Below, in pieces: positions 5,995 through 6,953 of a DNA stretch of 6,953 nucleotides. The notes under the pieces are model-generated. The model worked only from the letters and a program-made list of their open reading frames with translations, searched no databases and was not told where the DNA came from. Numbering within the stretch: the first letter of the stretch is position 1; every line of letters begins with the position of its first letter. A program made the position numbers and the translations under genes. Source of the stretch: an uncultured Bacteroidota bacterium (lineage in GTDB: Bacteria > Bacteroidota > Bacteroidia > NS11-12g > UBA955); assembly GCA_903953615.1 (NCBI GenBank), contig CAJBKH010000088.1, forward strand, positions 1-6,953. Direction: 5' to 3'.

Positions 5995-6953
5995 ATGAAT
6001 GAAAATCTGCAGCAGCAATTATTAGCAGAATTGCAGCATGGTAACAAACAAGCGGTTTTGAAGCGCTGTATCGACCATGCTTTAAGTTCTACTTATCGCA
6101 GTGAAACCAATGCCTTAGTTCGAGCGATGGCAGATGCGCTGTATACAAACGATGAAAGCGAAACAGTCAATCAATTGGTGCATGAATTTGCTAGTCTTTT
6201 ACCTTCCCATGAGAAAGAGGAGGCAGTTGCACTTCATAAAACAGTACTCAAAGCCACTGATATCAGTAAGCATTACAAAGTAGGGGCATTTAATTTTAAG
6301 GCATTCTCTTTAGATTTAAAAGCAGGCAGCCTAACGGGCGTAGTGGGTCAAAACGGCAATGGTAAAACCACCTTGTTGCGCATGCTGTGTGGGGATTTGT
6401 TAGCTACTACAGGGGTTATTGATTATCCCTTATTAGCCACCAATAATTTAGATCCCTATGCAATTAAACAACATATTGGTTTTATTTCCCAACGCATTCC
6501 ACGCTGGTTTGGCGTGTTAAAAGACAATTTAGTATTCACACTGGCGAATTTAAATTTCAGTGCCGATGAAATTGAATTTAGGGTCGAGGTGATGTTAAAG
6601 CGTTTGGGACTTTATGATTTCAGGGAACATACATGGAGTCAAATTTCGGGCGGCTATAGAACAAGGTTTGAGCTCGCCAAGGTGCTTTTAACCAAACCGC
6701 GAATTCTAGTACTCGATGAACCATTGGCCAATCTTGATGTGAAAGCACAACAAACCTTCTTGCAAGATTTACGACACATGGCTAAAACCGAAGGGCATCC
6801 AATGGCTGTGATATTAAGTTCTCAATTGTTGCATGAGGTAGAGCAGGTTTCGGATGATTTAATATTTATAAAAAATGGAGAATGCTTGTTGCAATCTACC
6901 AGTATTGTCAACAATCATGAATCAAACATTGTGGAGTTTATATCAGCTACTTC
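5995..6953 (+). CDS. ABC transporter ATP-binding protein with N-terminal extension (5' part, runs off the window)
   Basis: The frame is open from ATG 5995 to the window end, giving 319 full codons. A TAA at 5977-5979 is in frame upstream, so this start is the first possible one. Residues 1 to about 83 are a Gln- and Glu-rich, probably helical extension (LQQQLLAEL, KEEAVALHK) not part of a standard nucleotide-binding domain. The ATPase domain follows, with Walker A GQNGNGKT at 118-125, Q-loop Gln166 in GFISQ, signature ISGGY at 217-221, Walker B ILVLDEP at 237-243 and D-loop LANLD at 244-248. The switch position reads SSQ (Gln277) where most ABC proteins have His. No membrane segment is seen, so a separate permease is needed and may be encoded downstream. 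The substrate cannot be told from this sequence. The class resembles single-domain ATPases of ABC-2-type exporters. It is transcribed away from secDF, so no functional link to it is implied. Confidence 0.9.
   Translation, partial: MNENLQQQLLAELQHGNKQAVLKRCIDHALSSTYRSETNALVRAMADALYTNDESETVNQLVHEFASLLPSHEKEEAVALHKTVLKATDISKHYKVGAFNFKAFSLDLKAGSLTGVVGQNGNGKTTLLRMLCGDLLATTGVIDYPLLATNNLDPYAIKQHIGFISQRIPRWFGVLKDNLVFTLANLNFSADEIEFRVEVMLKRLGLYDFREHTWSQISGGYRTRFELAKVLLTKPRILVLDEPLANLDVKAQQTFLQDLRHMAKTEGHPMAVILSSQLLHEVEQVSDDLIFIKNGECLLQSTSIVNNHESNIVEFISAT

Overview
This window looks like a chromosomal piece of a Bacteroidota genome, perhaps of the Chitinophagales or Sphingobacteriales type; I cannot place it more finely. 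The evidence is a fused SecDF protein, a PKD-repeat surface protein ending in a type IX secretion (T9SS) sorting domain, AT-rich sequence, the lack of clear Shine-Dalgarno sites, and a promoter upstream of secDF of the TTTG / TAnnTTTG type known from this phylum.

Layout. Bases 1-1876 (+) are the 3' part of a large secreted or cell-surface protein made of PKD-type repeats of about 83 residues plus the sorting domain. A strong hairpin terminator follows at 1891-1929. Bases 1947-2594 (-) hold a tight two-gene operon: a small cytosolic cysteine-rich protein of the Csp3 copper-storage type is upstream, and a RaiA/HPF-like ribosome-associated protein starts 6 bases after its stop. Bases 2595-2807 contain no gene. 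They hold a perfect bidirectional terminator for secDF and two further inverted repeats that may control the copper-protein operon. Bases 2808-5780 (-) are the complete fused secDF gene. Bases 5781-5994 are a divergent promoter region. Bases 5995-6953 (+) are the 5' part of an ABC transporter ATPase with an unusual N-terminal extension and an altered H-loop; it runs off the window.

How the genes relate. SecDF uses the proton-motive force to help the Sec channel export proteins. The PKD/T9SS protein is the kind of cargo that crosses the inner membrane by Sec and the outer membrane by T9SS, so the two are linked by pathway, but not by operon. The copper-storage-like and ribosome-associated genes appear co-transcribed, which suggests a joint response to metal or other stress. 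Most of the window is ordinary core genome. The parts most worth a second look are the csp3-raiA pair with its upstream repeats and the ABC ATPase. I see no rRNA, tRNA, CRISPR array, insertion sequence or phage feature.
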